A DNA stretch of 64,000 nt from Pseudomonadota bacterium (GTDB lineage Bacteria; Pseudomonadota; Alphaproteobacteria; Sphingomonadales; Sphingomonadaceae). Both the position numbers and the translations under genes were made by a program. Position 1 is the stretch's first letter; each line of letters starts with the position of its first letter. The DNA is taken from assembly GCA_023394965.1 (NCBI GenBank), contig JAEWZX010000007.1, positions 1 to 64,000 on the forward strand. Direction: 5' to 3'. The notes below the pieces were generated by a model. The model was given only the letters and a program-made list of their open reading frames with translations. It searched no databases and was not told where the DNA came from. Positions 1 through 8,409 of the stretch are shown here, one piece after another.

Positions 1-105
1 TGGCTCAGTGACGTCCTGACCCGCATGATCGACGGCCATCCCGCCAACCGAATCGACGAACTGCTGCCGTGGAACTGGGCGCTTAGTCAACGCGCTGACG
101 CCTGA
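1..105 (+). CDS. IS66-family transposase, C-terminal fragment
   Basis: The frame is open from the first base of the window and ends at a TGA at 103-105, giving 34 residues. It contains RIDELLPWNW near its end, the typical C-terminus of the IS66 TnpC transposase (established knowledge of that family). The catalytic part lies to the left and is not visible, so I cannot say whether the gene is intact. Its presence beside an integrase and an attachment site fits an accessory island. Confidence 0.75.
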   Translation, partial: WLSDVLTRMIDGHPANRIDELLPWNWALSQRADA

Positions 106-127
106 CGTGCAAGCACCGGACGCTAAC
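1..127 (+). mobile_element. Right end of an IS66-like insertion sequence
   Basis: The transposase tail is followed within about 20 bases by GGACGCTAAC (118-127), close to the GGACGCTTAC-type right terminus seen in many IS66 elements. The boundary at 127 is inferred from that likeness alone; the left inverted repeat is outside the window. A target duplication cannot be tested here. Confidence 0.4.
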
Positions 128-250
128 AACTACACCTGCACCAGACGCCTCGGGACGATCTCTCTTGAGCGCCAATCCCTGCTGCAAGTCTGCACGCGCA
201 TTGCACTGGTTATGCATTCCATTTGCAACTCTGCCGCACAGCGTCTGCAC

Positions 251-589
251 TTAGCGCGGGTTGCGAACACCGCCTTTGAAGGTCGGCTTGAAGCTCTTGG
301 GTCGCATTGAAAGCCGCGCCGTGACAAGCTCAAGCCAGATCAGATCGCACCCGGTGGGTGCTCGATTGGCGCGTTGTTGATTGCAGCGCTGGTGCTTCAG
401 AAGACCATTGCCGAGCGTTCTGCAGCCGCCCGTGCTGCGCGTCGTGACATGATCGAATGTCGGATAGGCGGGATCATATCGCTTGACCCGGGAACTGCTC
501 GGAACATGCTCCCCGCAACCGGCGCACAGCGATCCCTGTGCCCAGCGAAGGGCTCGGAGTTGTCCGGCACGTTGTTTGGTAGCGGCCAT
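251..589 (-). CDS. HNH endonuclease-like protein
   Basis: This 112-residue protein has the layout of a small zinc-supported HNH nuclease: CxxC at residues 22-25, Asp46-His47, Asn61, then His66 and Cys69-Asn70. Cys22, Cys25 and Cys69 could bind structural zinc with another ligand; His47, Asn61 and His66 would be the active-site set. The ATG at 589 was chosen because the protein then begins shortly before the first CxxC; the frame runs further upstream to 700, but that part has no recognisable content. No strong ribosome site is visible. It sits between an IS tail and a truncated gene, so it is island cargo. Homing, restriction or phage-type nuclease roles are all possible. Confidence 0.6.
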   Translation of the reverse strand: MAATKQRAGQLRALRWAQGSLCAGCGEHVPSSSRVKRYDPAYPTFDHVTTRSTGGCRTLGNGLLKHQRCNQQRANRAPTGCDLIWLELVTARLSMRPKSFKPTFKGGVRNPR

Positions 590-746
590 GGTGTTGTATC
601 TAGACTGCCGCGATGGAGACCAAGTTAAGCGTAGACTGCGAGATGGTCGGAAGGCGAGCAGCTGACATCGCGTCTCCCGATCGCACCGGGGAGCGCCCAT
701 GCCTATGCTTTGTCAGGGCGCGCCTTAGCATCGGCTTTGAGTTTAT

Positions 747-1031
747 CTAAGCGCTCCGAGCATACCTCGTGGACCACTCGGCCAGCCGCTTGTCGTTCAC
801 GATGATCAGCAGGTCATAGTCTGACTGATAGCCTTTGGCGGTGTGCGGTTCATCAACCCAGGTCCCGCGCGCGTAGCTTCCGTAGAGGATCACCTTGAGG
901 ATGCGTCCGGCCTTCTTCCACTCATGTTTGGCGAGCGCGAAGGCGTCTTCGAACTCTTCAAAGATCAACTGCACCACGCGTTCAATCTCGCGCTGCTTTT
1001 GCGGTGGCAGATGATCGAGGTCGGTATTCAT
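747..1031 (-). pseudogene. Truncated MNT-type nucleotidyltransferase
   Basis: The 94-residue frame starts MNTDLDHL and carries a nucleotidyltransferase signature: Gly51-Ser52 within GSYARG and Asp71/Asp73 within DYDLL, the metal-binding pattern of the pol-beta superfamily. From memory, proteins with this start usually continue into a longer chain with a C-terminal HEPN domain; here the frame changes character after residue 90 and stops four residues later. I therefore infer a C-terminal deletion. The intact family includes MNT/HEPN toxin-antitoxin and nucleotidyltransferase-resistance-like proteins. It may still make a free MNT domain, so 'pseudogene' is an inference. Confidence 0.6.
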
Positions 1032-1404
1032 CTCCTAACACCTAGCAAGGTGCTGGAATGGTTGCACCTGTCGAGTGCAAAGGCGCGCGGTGACGGCGCA
1101 CCCCAAAGCGCTGAGGAACGGCGCGCTGGCGCGCCGCGCGTTAGCAACAATCCGATGAGGATTGTCGTTAGGATTGTTAAGGAGCGCTGTGTCCCAGCAT
1201 TCCTGCGGGTTTGAGGCCTTTTTCGGTTCCCGATAGTCCGAGTTTCCGGTTCCTGTTCGTCCGAACAATCGGGTTCCCGATAGTCCGAGCGGACCAGCGC
1301 CTTATCCACAGAGTTGGCCATCCCCATTTCTGGGGATAGGGCTTGATCCAAGAAGCGCGTAAGCGGCAGGTTGCAGGACTCAAGTCCAATCCGAGCCATC
1401 CTGA
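1032..1404. other. Gene-poor spacer with short repeats and a hairpin
   Basis: No convincing gene. A leftward frame begins with an ATG overlapping the integrase stop (1405-1408) and stays open to 1028, but its later part is low in recognisable protein features and is built over the direct repeats, so I do not call it. The stretch holds three copies of a roughly 18-base repeat (1225-1289) and a perfect 7-bp inverted repeat, ATCCCCA/TGGGGAT with a TTTC loop, at 1320-1337. Confidence 0.5.
1225..1289. repeat. Three-copy direct repeat, 23-24 bp period
   Basis: GGTTCCCGATAGTCCGAG occurs identically at 1225-1242 and 1272-1289. A degenerate copy sharing the GGTTCC and GTCCGA ends lies between them at 1248-1265. 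Start-to-start distances are 23 and 24 bases. It lies just downstream of the integrase stop. It could be an iteron-like protein-binding array or slippage-born repeat; the sequence alone does not decide. Confidence 0.7.
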
Positions 1405-2733
1405 TCATCTGGAAGTTCTGGCCTCACGGCCAGCCAGGAATTCGCTCATTGTGTTCTTTCGTGTCGCGCGATCGAGCGAGTAGGCGCTCTCTTGAAATCG
1501 CGCTCCCTTTAGGAGAGCATCGACATAGCCAGCGATCATGTCGGCAGCCGTGATCAGGGTTGCGTCGAGGACATGAATATATTTGCTGGTGATCGATCCC
1601 TTTGCATGCCCTAAGAGCGCGGCGATCGTTATTTCCGTGAACCCAAGATCGTTGCCGATGCTGGCGAAACTGTGTCGCAGAACATGAGCTGTAACACCTT
1701 CCAACGGTGTGCCATTGAACAACTGGTTCCACTGCCGCGGGAAGCCGCCAAAGGCAGTGTCTGTCCCATAGCCCGGAAAAACATAGCTGCCCGTCGCTGC
1801 TTGGTGCTCCGCCTCTAGGAACTCGATCACCGGCAAGCCAACAGGTCGGATCGACCTGCCTTCCTTGCTATCGGAAAGTCGGAGACAACTGCCGTCGAGA
1901 TCGACATCGCACCATTTGAGATTGATGATCTCGCTTCGCCTGCAGCCGGTGAGCGCGATCTGGCGAATAATATCGGTTGATGGCCAGAACTGCTCGTTTT
2001 TCTTCGCTTCGATGAGCAACTGACCCAAAATGCCATATTCGGCCTCGGTTAGCCTCCGCTCACGAACCTCGTATTTCGGCTTCTTGATGCCGTGCGCTGG
2101 ATTTCTTTCGATGACCCCCAAGTCAATTGCGTAGGTGAGGATGCCGCCGATCAGCCCTAAGGTGCGTGTGGCGGTACCTGGACCTCCCTTCACAATTGAT
2201 TTCCCGCGCAGCTTTCTGGTTTTGACGACAATGCGCGACCGGCCTGCAATGATGTCGCGCATGATCTTGACCATGTCAGCCCGGGTGAGATCCTTGACGC
2301 GCCGACCACCCATCAATGGAATGACGTGTCGCTTGATCCGTCCGATATCCGTATCGATCGTGGATTGCTTTTTAGGTCGTCCACCCTTGCCGAGGATGAG
2401 ACCGTCTTCGAGGTCTTGGATGTAGCGCTCGCAGAGTTGCTTCATCGTCATCGCCTGATGATCTTCCAGTCGCTCCTCTGCCGGATCATCACCGGCGGCG
2501 ACGCGACCCAGTTGAGCCTTGGCCTCGCGCCGGGCAAGCTCGGCAGTCCAGACTCCATGCAGGCCAATCGCCATTCGCCGCGATCTTCCGCTCTGGCGGT
2601 ACTGGACGATGTAGCTGCGTTTGCCTGAGGGGAAGACGCGCAGCCCGAAACCGGGTAGTTCTCTGTCCCAGAGAATGTAGTCCTTAGTCTTGGCTTCGGC
2701 TGCTTCGACAGCGCGTTTGGTCAACTTGACCAT
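1405..2733 (-). CDS. int: Tyrosine-type site-specific integrase
   Basis: This 442-residue recombinase has a DUF4102-like arm-binding N-terminus (LTKRAVEAAEA...), a SAM-like core-binding region and a catalytic domain. The catalytic set is visible: Arg in TGCRRSE (about residue 262), His and Arg in HVLRHSF (about 344-347), His in LLGHAKG, and the nucleophile Tyr in SKYIH (about 382). The ATG at 2733 has a GGAG about eight bases upstream; the frame extends to 2793 without a better start. It reads leftwards, away from the tRNA-type attachment site about 170 bases upstream, the usual arrangement for tRNA-targeting islands. It should excise and insert the island whose right end is here. Confidence 0.93.
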   Translation of the reverse strand: MVKLTKRAVEAAEAKTKDYILWDRELPGFGLRVFPSGKRSYIVQYRQSGRSRRMAIGLHGVWTAELARREAKAQLGRVAAGDDPAEERLEDHQAMTMKQLCERYIQDLEDGLILGKGGRPKKQSTIDTDIGRIKRHVIPLMGGRRVKDLTRADMVKIMRDIIAGRSRIVVKTRKLRGKSIVKGGPGTATRTLGLIGGILTYAIDLGVIERNPAHGIKKPKYEVRERRLTEAEYGILGQLLIEAKKNEQFWPSTDIIRQIALTGCRRSEIINLKWCDVDLDGSCLRLSDSKEGRSIRPVGLPVIEFLEAEHQAATGSYVFPGYGTDTAFGGFPRQWNQLFNGTPLEGVTAHVLRHSFASIGNDLGFTEITIAALLGHAKGSITSKYIHVLDATLITAADMIAGYVDALLKGARFQESAYSLDRATRKNTMSEFLAGREARTSR

Positions 2734-2903
2734 GGCGATCTCCGTCTCAGAGCCCCGAATTCGCGTAAGCGTGAAGGAAGCACGCGGTTGCAAGTCGAGG
2801 CGTAAACGCGGTTACGCCAGCGCAAACTGCAATCAATCTAAATCACCTAATAACAGTAGTTTAGAGTAGAATTTCTAAGTCTGGCGTACCGGTTTTGTAC
2901 CGG

Positions 2904-2948
2904 CTCCGAAGGCAGAGGTCACAGGTTCGAATCCTGTCGGGTGCGCCA
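2904..2948 (+). other. attR: 3' 45 bases of tRNA-Arg(CCG)
   Basis: The segment reads as the 3' part of a tRNA: anticodon loop CTCCGAA (anticodon CCG), 3' anticodon stem GGCAG, T stem ACAGG/CCTGT around TTCGAAT, acceptor strand CGGGTGC, discriminator G and CCA. The matching 5' acceptor strand GCACCCG and the D arm are absent upstream, so it is not a working tRNA gene. Starting exactly at the anticodon loop and adjoining an integrase gene is the classic signature of an attachment site. The intact tRNA-Arg is expected at the other island end, left of the window. Confidence 0.85.
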
Positions 2949-2974
2949 GCTTTTCATGTCGAACCAGCCACCTT

Positions 2975-3910
2975 CTATCCATCCACAATGAACGTTATCG
3001 TCAACGTGTCGGTATAGTTGCCGGCCGCTGCACCCGGTTGCGGGTCGACGGCGATGTGGAATGGTACTGGCAGATCGGTCGGGGTGGCTTCTGCGATCGG
3101 TTCGCTAGTTGTTGTCCCTGTTAGATCGACTAACCGGTCACCGATCGCAAGGCGATAGGGAATCCCCGGCGCGCCGAACCGATGGGTCAGCTTTCCCCGG
3201 TTTGCAGACTGAACAGTGGCCCGGACTAGCGCGTTGCTGCGAACCGAAAAATCCAACGTCCGATCGGCGCCGGGCTCCAGATTGCCGAGATCGACATTCA
3301 GCGTGCGTACGCCGGGACCCGCCTCCATGCTTTCCACCTTCAGAACTGATGCAACCGGCGCGATGATACCCAGAGGAGATTGGTCAGCCAGTTCTGGTGA
3401 CGCAAGATCATCGCGAAAGAGCCTCAGGATCGCCTGTCCGCTATACGACCCACCCCCAACATACTGATCCGGCGGAATAGCGATATAAAGTGTGACTTGT
3501 TGGGCGCCAGCCCCTGCTCCGAATCTGCCGCGCAACCGGGAAAACTGGTTGCCGGTGTAATCCGGCGACAGCAGCGAAGGCCCGTTCGGTGTGTGCAGGA
3601 CATCGTATACCAGCGTACCGTACGGGCCGAAAAGCTGAGGGGAACCACCACCGGTCTCGGACGCTCCGGTGAGGAACCAGTCGCAGGCCGCGCCTTCGTG
3701 GCGGATAGTCACATTAGCGACTTCGAAGGACTCTTCCTTTTCGAAAACCTCGTAGCCCCGACCATAGAGGCCTTGCCAGTCGATGCTGTTCTCCACTCGC
3801 ATTTCTAGGCGGCATTCGGTCGAAGAGAGGAAATCCTGCGCTTTCGCCGGAATCGCCGCTCCAGCCAAGGGTGTGGCGACGGCGATGCCGAATATGATGG
3901 AGTATTTCAT
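2975..3910 (-). CDS. Pilus tip subunit/adhesin, spore-coat-U-like
   Basis: A 311-residue exported protein with a signal peptide ending near AKA-QD. The C-terminus NYTDTLTITFIVDG is the donor-strand type ending found in spore-coat-U (SCPU) pilins of the archaic, sigma-clade chaperone-usher systems, and the major subunit upstream ends in a similar YEDELTITL motif. At about twice the length of that subunit it probably has an N-terminal receptor or cap domain plus a C-terminal pilin domain, which fits a tip adhesin. Two cysteines near residues 33 and 75 could form a disulfide. Its ATG overlaps the usher stop (ATGA, 3907-3910), so the genes are coupled. The ligand cannot be inferred. Confidence 0.75.
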   Translation of the reverse strand: MKYSIIFGIAVATPLAGAAIPAKAQDFLSSTECRLEMRVENSIDWQGLYGRGYEVFEKEESFEVANVTIRHEGAACDWFLTGASETGGGSPQLFGPYGTLVYDVLHTPNGPSLLSPDYTGNQFSRLRGRFGAGAGAQQVTLYIAIPPDQYVGGGSYSGQAILRLFRDDLASPELADQSPLGIIAPVASVLKVESMEAGPGVRTLNVDLGNLEPGADRTLDFSVRSNALVRATVQSANRGKLTHRFGAPGIPYRLAIGDRLVDLTGTTTSEPIAEATPTDLPVPFHIAVDPQPGAAAGNYTDTLTITFIVDG

Positions 3911-6561
3911 GGTTGGGCTCCTTCTTCGGCTGCATCCGGTTTCGCGATCAGCGCTGCGTCCGGGTGATGGATGCCGACGGTTCCGTCGGGCACGGCAATT
4001 TCCGTCGTGAGACGCTCGCTGCCGCGCCCGATCGTGAGGCGATAGATTTCCTCTGCGCGAACCCCTTCGAGAAAGAAGCGACCGCTGCCGTTGGTGAAGA
4101 GTTGTAGCGGTGCCTCTTCGGGCGGAGCGCCCAGCCGACGTGCCTCGCCGGTTGCAAAGGCGATGGGATTTCCGTCTGGACTTGTCAGCGTACCGACGAT
4201 TGATGCGTTCGCTGAACTTCCCACCTTCAAACGGTAGCCGCTGCGATAACCGGGCCGCAGCGAGAAGACCTGCCCCCCGATCGAGGTGCCGGCAGGAGCA
4301 TCAGGGGCATCCACCTGCAGCGTCCGGTCAAAATAGGCCGGTAATGTCGGGATTACCGCTGGGCCGAGCCAGTCGCTGTGGGCGCTGTAAAGCGTCTCAG
4401 TGGACCCGAAGCCGCGGCGTGGTTCGACCGCGATGTCATAATTGCCAGCACCATCATCGACCCCGACTATTGCGAAACTGTTGTTGATCGGTCGCGCTAT
4501 CGCAAAGGCGCCGTCGGCCATAACCAACGCGGTGCCGAATGTTAGCGACGTGCGCAGGTCTCGAGCACCGCCTTTGGCGGTCGAGTGATCCTGTTCTATA
4601 CCGGCTTCGAACCGATTGCCGATATAGGTCAACCGCGCATATTGGCGGTCGTAATCGTCACGTCTTTCTATCCCGCCGCCATAGCCAAGCGAGCCGACAC
4701 CCAATGCGGCAAGCCTGGTATACTCAGCCCGAGCGGTATTGTTCTCGCTGGAATAGCTGGCTGAGAGGTTTCCTCCACCCAGCGGCATCGAAAAGGACAG
4801 GCGGAAGACGGCATCGGTTTCTTCCGGGGTTCTGCGATACTCGGCACCGAAAGAAAGTGCACCGAAATCGAGCTGGTGCGAAATCGTAAGGCCGCCATAA
4901 TAGCGTCTGCCGAATTCTCGCGCATCTTCGTAACCGCCATAGATCTGGCCGCGCCAGCGCGGACCGAAGGACTGGCCAGCGCGTGCCTGCGCCGAAACTC
5001 CGATGATATTCCCGCCGAAAAGCTGATTGAGTGTTCGGTAATTCCTGCCGGTCAGAATCAGCTGCGCATCGACGGATCGGCCACGAGCCGGATCGGTGTC
5101 GCGCCATGCATATTGCATCGCCAGCCGACCGGTATCGAGGCCGGGATCACGAATATCGGTCGCCGCATTTACGGCAAAGGAACCGACCGGCGATGCCCAG
5201 ACTGCCTCTGAGCCCAGGGTTGTGAAATCACGATTTCCTTCGATGCTGAGGCCGGCCGTAAGCGTCGATGTAAATCCGCGCCGGATATAACCGATCATGT
5301 TGTAATCGCCGTCGTCGTAGGTCCGTTTGCCGTCCTCGTCGCGATAAGGCACGCCAGCGTTGAAGGCGAAGTCTATCAGACCCGGTTCGAGCAGCTCGAT
5401 ATCGGAGAAGGCAGGGAAGGAAAGAACTTCGACGCGCCCGCTGGCATAGGTCAGCCGCAGTTCGATATCGTTGGCAGCCGAGGGAACCAGGGGAAAGTCC
5501 CGCAGACTGTAACGTCCGGGATTGAGTGAGTAGGTGCGTACCGGTGCTCCGTTAAGATAGACCTCGACCCGGGCAGGCTCGTCCAGCTGAAAACCTTGCT
5601 CCGGCACCGGGCGGATGTTGCGATATGGATTGATCGGGAACTCGCGATAGGCTGCGATACCGGCAAGGCGCGGAGCCAGCTGGAATGGGCGCCGACCGAC
5701 GCTCAGGTCGCCCAACTCGTAGCGAATCTGGTTCGCTACATCATCGTAGGTCAGACGGATGTCTCGCCGGGTGAATTTGTGCGTGCGTCGCTCGTCGTAG
5801 CGAAACCGGCCCTGCAGCGCGAAGCCACCAACATTGATGGCCGCATCGATATCGGTTGCGAAGCCGCGCACACCTTCGTCCTCCAAGGTCGAATCCTCGA
5901 TCACGTCGATTCCTGCTCGTGCGGAGACATAGGCCGAAACCCACGCCTGTTTCACATAATCGAGTTCGGCTCGGCGCCGTGCGCTGCGCAGGGCAAGTTC
6001 GCGCGCACTGCGCAGTTCTGGCGGGATAGAAATCCGAAGGACGAGCTGGCCGGGGTCGAAGACGACGGAAAATCCGAGCGCACGTAGCTCTTCGAAACCA
6101 ACCCGCGGTTTGGATACAAGATTGCGCAGGCCGATTTCAGCCTGATCGATGGCAATCGGGATCAGTGCCGCAGACAGCAGCTTTACCTCGACCGATCCCC
6201 CCGCAGTTTCCGGATCCATGTCGTACTCACCGACATTAACCTGGTCGACGATGACCGAATATTTGCCGGCCGCAATCGCGGGGCGCTCCTTCCCGAAGAT
6301 CTGGCGATAGATCGCGTCGGCATCCATCCGTTCCGCAGGCACCCGGATCGCTTCTTGGCCATCGGCCTCCGTAGATCCGGTGTCGGGCTGGGACGACATG
6401 TCTTGTAGGTCTGTCTCCACGCGGTCCGGAATGCGCGGGGTCTGTGCCTGTGCAGCACCGGGCGTCGAGGCGAGGAGGCTTACCGCAAGCGCCACGACGC
6501 TCGCCGCGCCGGGGGTGACGAAAGGTTGCATCGCCCCGACATGCCTATTGGAGGACGACAT
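3907..6561 (-). CDS. Outer-membrane fimbrial usher
   Basis: This 884-residue protein has an exported N-terminus and a long beta-strand-rich centre of the PapC/FimD usher type. It catalyses ordered subunit assembly and secretion across the outer membrane. An N-terminal periplasmic segment (about residues 80-180) precedes the barrel region, and the C-terminal 150 residues include carboxypeptidase-regulatory-like segments (SPDGNPIAFATGEA; FTNGSGRFFLEGV) typical of plug/C-terminal domains of these ushers. The first ATG (6561) overlaps the chaperone stop by 17 bases; an alternative ATG at 6531 gives a signal peptide directly (MQPFVTPGAAS...). Neither has a strong ribosome site. It lies between its chaperone and tip subunit. 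Confidence 0.88.
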   Translation of the reverse strand: MSSSNRHVGAMQPFVTPGAASVVALAVSLLASTPGAAQAQTPRIPDRVETDLQDMSSQPDTGSTEADGQEAIRVPAERMDADAIYRQIFGKERPAIAAGKYSVIVDQVNVGEYDMDPETAGGSVEVKLLSAALIPIAIDQAEIGLRNLVSKPRVGFEELRALGFSVVFDPGQLVLRISIPPELRSARELALRSARRRAELDYVKQAWVSAYVSARAGIDVIEDSTLEDEGVRGFATDIDAAINVGGFALQGRFRYDERRTHKFTRRDIRLTYDDVANQIRYELGDLSVGRRPFQLAPRLAGIAAYREFPINPYRNIRPVPEQGFQLDEPARVEVYLNGAPVRTYSLNPGRYSLRDFPLVPSAANDIELRLTYASGRVEVLSFPAFSDIELLEPGLIDFAFNAGVPYRDEDGKRTYDDGDYNMIGYIRRGFTSTLTAGLSIEGNRDFTTLGSEAVWASPVGSFAVNAATDIRDPGLDTGRLAMQYAWRDTDPARGRSVDAQLILTGRNYRTLNQLFGGNIIGVSAQARAGQSFGPRWRGQIYGGYEDAREFGRRYYGGLTISHQLDFGALSFGAEYRRTPEETDAVFRLSFSMPLGGGNLSASYSSENNTARAEYTRLAALGVGSLGYGGGIERRDDYDRQYARLTYIGNRFEAGIEQDHSTAKGGARDLRTSLTFGTALVMADGAFAIARPINNSFAIVGVDDGAGNYDIAVEPRRGFGSTETLYSAHSDWLGPAVIPTLPAYFDRTLQVDAPDAPAGTSIGGQVFSLRPGYRSGYRLKVGSSANASIVGTLTSPDGNPIAFATGEARRLGAPPEEAPLQLFTNGSGRFFLEGVRAEEIYRLTIGRGSERLTTEIAVPDGTVGIHHPDAALIAKPDAAEEGAQP

Positions 6562-7309
6562 ATTGGGTCTGCAGCGTGCCCGAAAGGGGCCCGGATGCTA
6601 AACCCGCCGGAGCAGGAATGCGGACCGTGCGTTGGCCACCTGGCAGAATGTTGAGGCCGTCGAGCGGCTTCATGTCTTCGCCGGCCAGCGTTAGCTTCTC
6701 GCCTGATGCGGTGGTCAGGTCGAGCGTCGGCGTGTCAAGGATAGCGCGCAATGTACCTTCGGAAGCGATCGTCACTTCAAGCATCGCACTTCCATCCTCG
6801 GCTGTTACCGGTTCGATCGAAACCAGCCGGGCCGATGGCTTGGCGCCTTTGGGGACAATGTAAAGGGCCGCCTCGTAGCGATATCGAACCGTGAGGTCGG
6901 CAGTGCTGTTGCCTCCGATTTGTTCTTCGAACTTGATTGGCAGCTGTTCGGTAACGATGCGATAGGCGCGCTCACGATCAATCACCTGATCTCCGACCCA
7001 CTGGACCTTGAAACTCTGGCTTGCTTGCGGCGGTATGACCATTTGCGGGGGGTAGACGATGAGGTCTTTGTCCTCCGGGGTTAGTTCGTCTTCCCCAGTG
7101 GGAAGCTGATGGCGGACGAAAGCATGAACCTCAATCGCGATCGGGACCTCATGTGTGTTGGTGATGACCATGGTCTGGCTCGATCCGGCTCCGCTGGGCG
7201 AAAGCTGCACCACAATGGGTTTGAGATCGTAAGAGGCAGCCGGCTGGACCGGTGCGATAAGCGCGGCCACCGCCAGGGCGGTGGCGAGAAATTTCGTTGG
7301 TTTCGGCAT
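6545..7309 (-). CDS. Periplasmic fimbrial chaperone
   Basis: This 254-residue protein has a signal peptide (MPKPTKFLATALAVAALIAP) and a mature start rich in beta strands. The N-terminal half matches a PapD-like chaperone: residues around LSPSGAGSSQTMVITNT resemble strand A/B, and YRIVTEQLPI resembles the G1-strand region that caps subunits. The C-terminal half is the second Ig-like domain. It holds pilin subunits in the periplasm and hands them to the usher encoded next. The ATG at 7309 has a GAGGGA ribosome site six bases upstream, so I prefer it over the longer frame to 7420, which would run through the intercistronic hairpin. Confidence 0.85.
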   Translation of the reverse strand: MPKPTKFLATALAVAALIAPVQPAASYDLKPIVVQLSPSGAGSSQTMVITNTHEVPIAIEVHAFVRHQLPTGEDELTPEDKDLIVYPPQMVIPPQASQSFKVQWVGDQVIDRERAYRIVTEQLPIKFEEQIGGNSTADLTVRYRYEAALYIVPKGAKPSARLVSIEPVTAEDGSAMLEVTIASEGTLRAILDTPTLDLTTASGEKLTLAGEDMKPLDGLNILPGGQRTVRIPAPAGLASGPLSGTLQTQYVVLQ

Positions 7310-7349
7310 GGCAGATCCCTCATCTGATGCCGGCCCAGCGGAAAGGAGT

Positions 7350-7376
7350 GACCGGGAGGGGGCGACCCTCCCGGTC
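7350..7376. promoter_or_regulatory. Perfect 11-bp intercistronic hairpin
   Basis: GACCGGGAGGG (7350-7360) pairs perfectly with CCCTCCCGGTC (7366-7376) across a 5-base loop. It lies in the pilus mRNA between the major subunit (stop at 7404) and the chaperone (start 7309). There is no U-run after it on the transcribed strand, so it is not a canonical terminator. A partial attenuator or 3'-end stabiliser, giving more subunit than chaperone/usher, is the likely role (inference from other pilus operons). Confidence 0.65.
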
Positions 7377-7403
7377 CTTGCACAAACCTTGGGCCAGGGA
7401 AGC

Positions 7404-7931
7404 TTAGTAGTTTGCGGCAAGAGTGATGGTCAGCTCATCCTCGTAGGTTCCGGCGACAGCGTATTCTGCCAGCGAATCGAACGACAGGTCGAGATTGCCG
7501 GTGCGGGTGCCGCCATTGAGCAGAATGTTCTGCCAATCGTTATTGGTGACAATCACGACCGGCGAAGCCTGCATGGAAGCCGAATTCGTCGAGGTCGCAC
7601 CGATGCCGATGCCGAGGAAGCTGGCTTCCACGTCATAGTCGATGTTAACCGCGCCGCCGCTTTCGGAATGGCGCATGCCGCCATTCAGCGACTGAAGCGA
7701 GACGGTGTAGGGCGAGTTGCACGAATAGAGGATCGTGAGAACGCCCTGATTGCCCGTTTCGAGCATGTCGACTGCGTAGCTGCCGCTTCCTTCAGGGATG
7801 AGTTCGCAGTTGCTGGCAACTGAGCCGGACAGCGCGATAACATAGGATTCGGAATCCTGCGCCATTGCCGGGGTAGCGGCCATGATCGGTGCTGCGATGG
7901 CGAGTGCAGCGAGTTTGGAAATGGTTTTCAT
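7404..7931 (-). CDS. Major pilin subunit, spore-coat-U-like
   Basis: A 175-residue exported protein: signal peptide MKTISKLAALAIAAPIMAATPAMA, then a compact beta-rich domain with two cysteines (about residues 42 and 70), as expected for a single-domain chaperone-usher pilin. The ending GTYEDELTITLAANY matches the C-terminal strand motif of the SCPU group. It is the first gene of the operon and has the best ribosome site of the four (AGGAGG seven bases before the ATG), consistent with the highest expression. It should polymerise into the fibre through donor-strand exchange, with the chaperone and usher encoded downstream. Confidence 0.82.
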   Translation of the reverse strand: MKTISKLAALAIAAPIMAATPAMAQDSESYVIALSGSVASNCELIPEGSGSYAVDMLETGNQGVLTILYSCNSPYTVSLQSLNGGMRHSESGGAVNIDYDVEASFLGIGIGATSTNSASMQASPVVIVTNNDWQNILLNGGTRTGNLDLSFDSLAEYAVAGTYEDELTITLAANY

Positions 7932-8409
7932 AATGTCCTCCTATTTGCGTGCATTGCAAAAATAAGGAGACAGGCCCGACACCGTTCATCTCAGCACTCC
8001 ATTGGCGGTAGGTCGACATTGGAGAGGCGTGGTTCGCAGCGGCGGGGTGTTGCCCCCCGCTTGCTAGAATACGCCGTTCACGATGGGTCGCGACCGGCCT
8101 TCGGGTTATGCAGCAAGCGCAAAAGAAGGGGTTTGGCCAACTATCGAGATGCCCTAGTCAACTTATCGCGATCGGCGTGTCCCAAAGCGTGACAGCTTAT
8201 ACTAAAGTACACCAATAGTGCCCAAAACGGCAGGGCCCGCGATTGCGAGGGATAAGTTGGACTGGTAAATAAAAATTAACGACCCCGATTCGCAGATTGT
8301 GCGGATCGAGAAGAGATCGGGTTGCATATCTGGTTTTCGAAGTATTTCGGTAAAACGATATGCCTAACGTTTTCCTCACTTCGAAGAGTATCTCTGTGAG
8401 GGGGGACGT
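7932..8409. promoter_or_regulatory. Divergent control region, pilus operon / LuxR-type regulator
   Basis: This 478-bp AT-richer stretch separates two divergent transcription units and has no gene. It contains GCGGGG/CCCCGC (8042-8060) that can fold in the pilus leader, and CCTCAC (8375-8380) pairing with GTGAGG (8397-8402). The second stem covers part of the regulator's GAGGGGGG ribosome site, so it could limit translation. CTTCGAAG-like palindromic words occur near 8337 and 8382. No promoter box stands out strongly enough to place. Confidence 0.5.

Noticed and set aside
1028..1408. 126-codon frame coupled to the integrase stop
   Set aside because: Runs through the repeats and into the nucleotidyltransferase start, with no family features; not supported as a gene.
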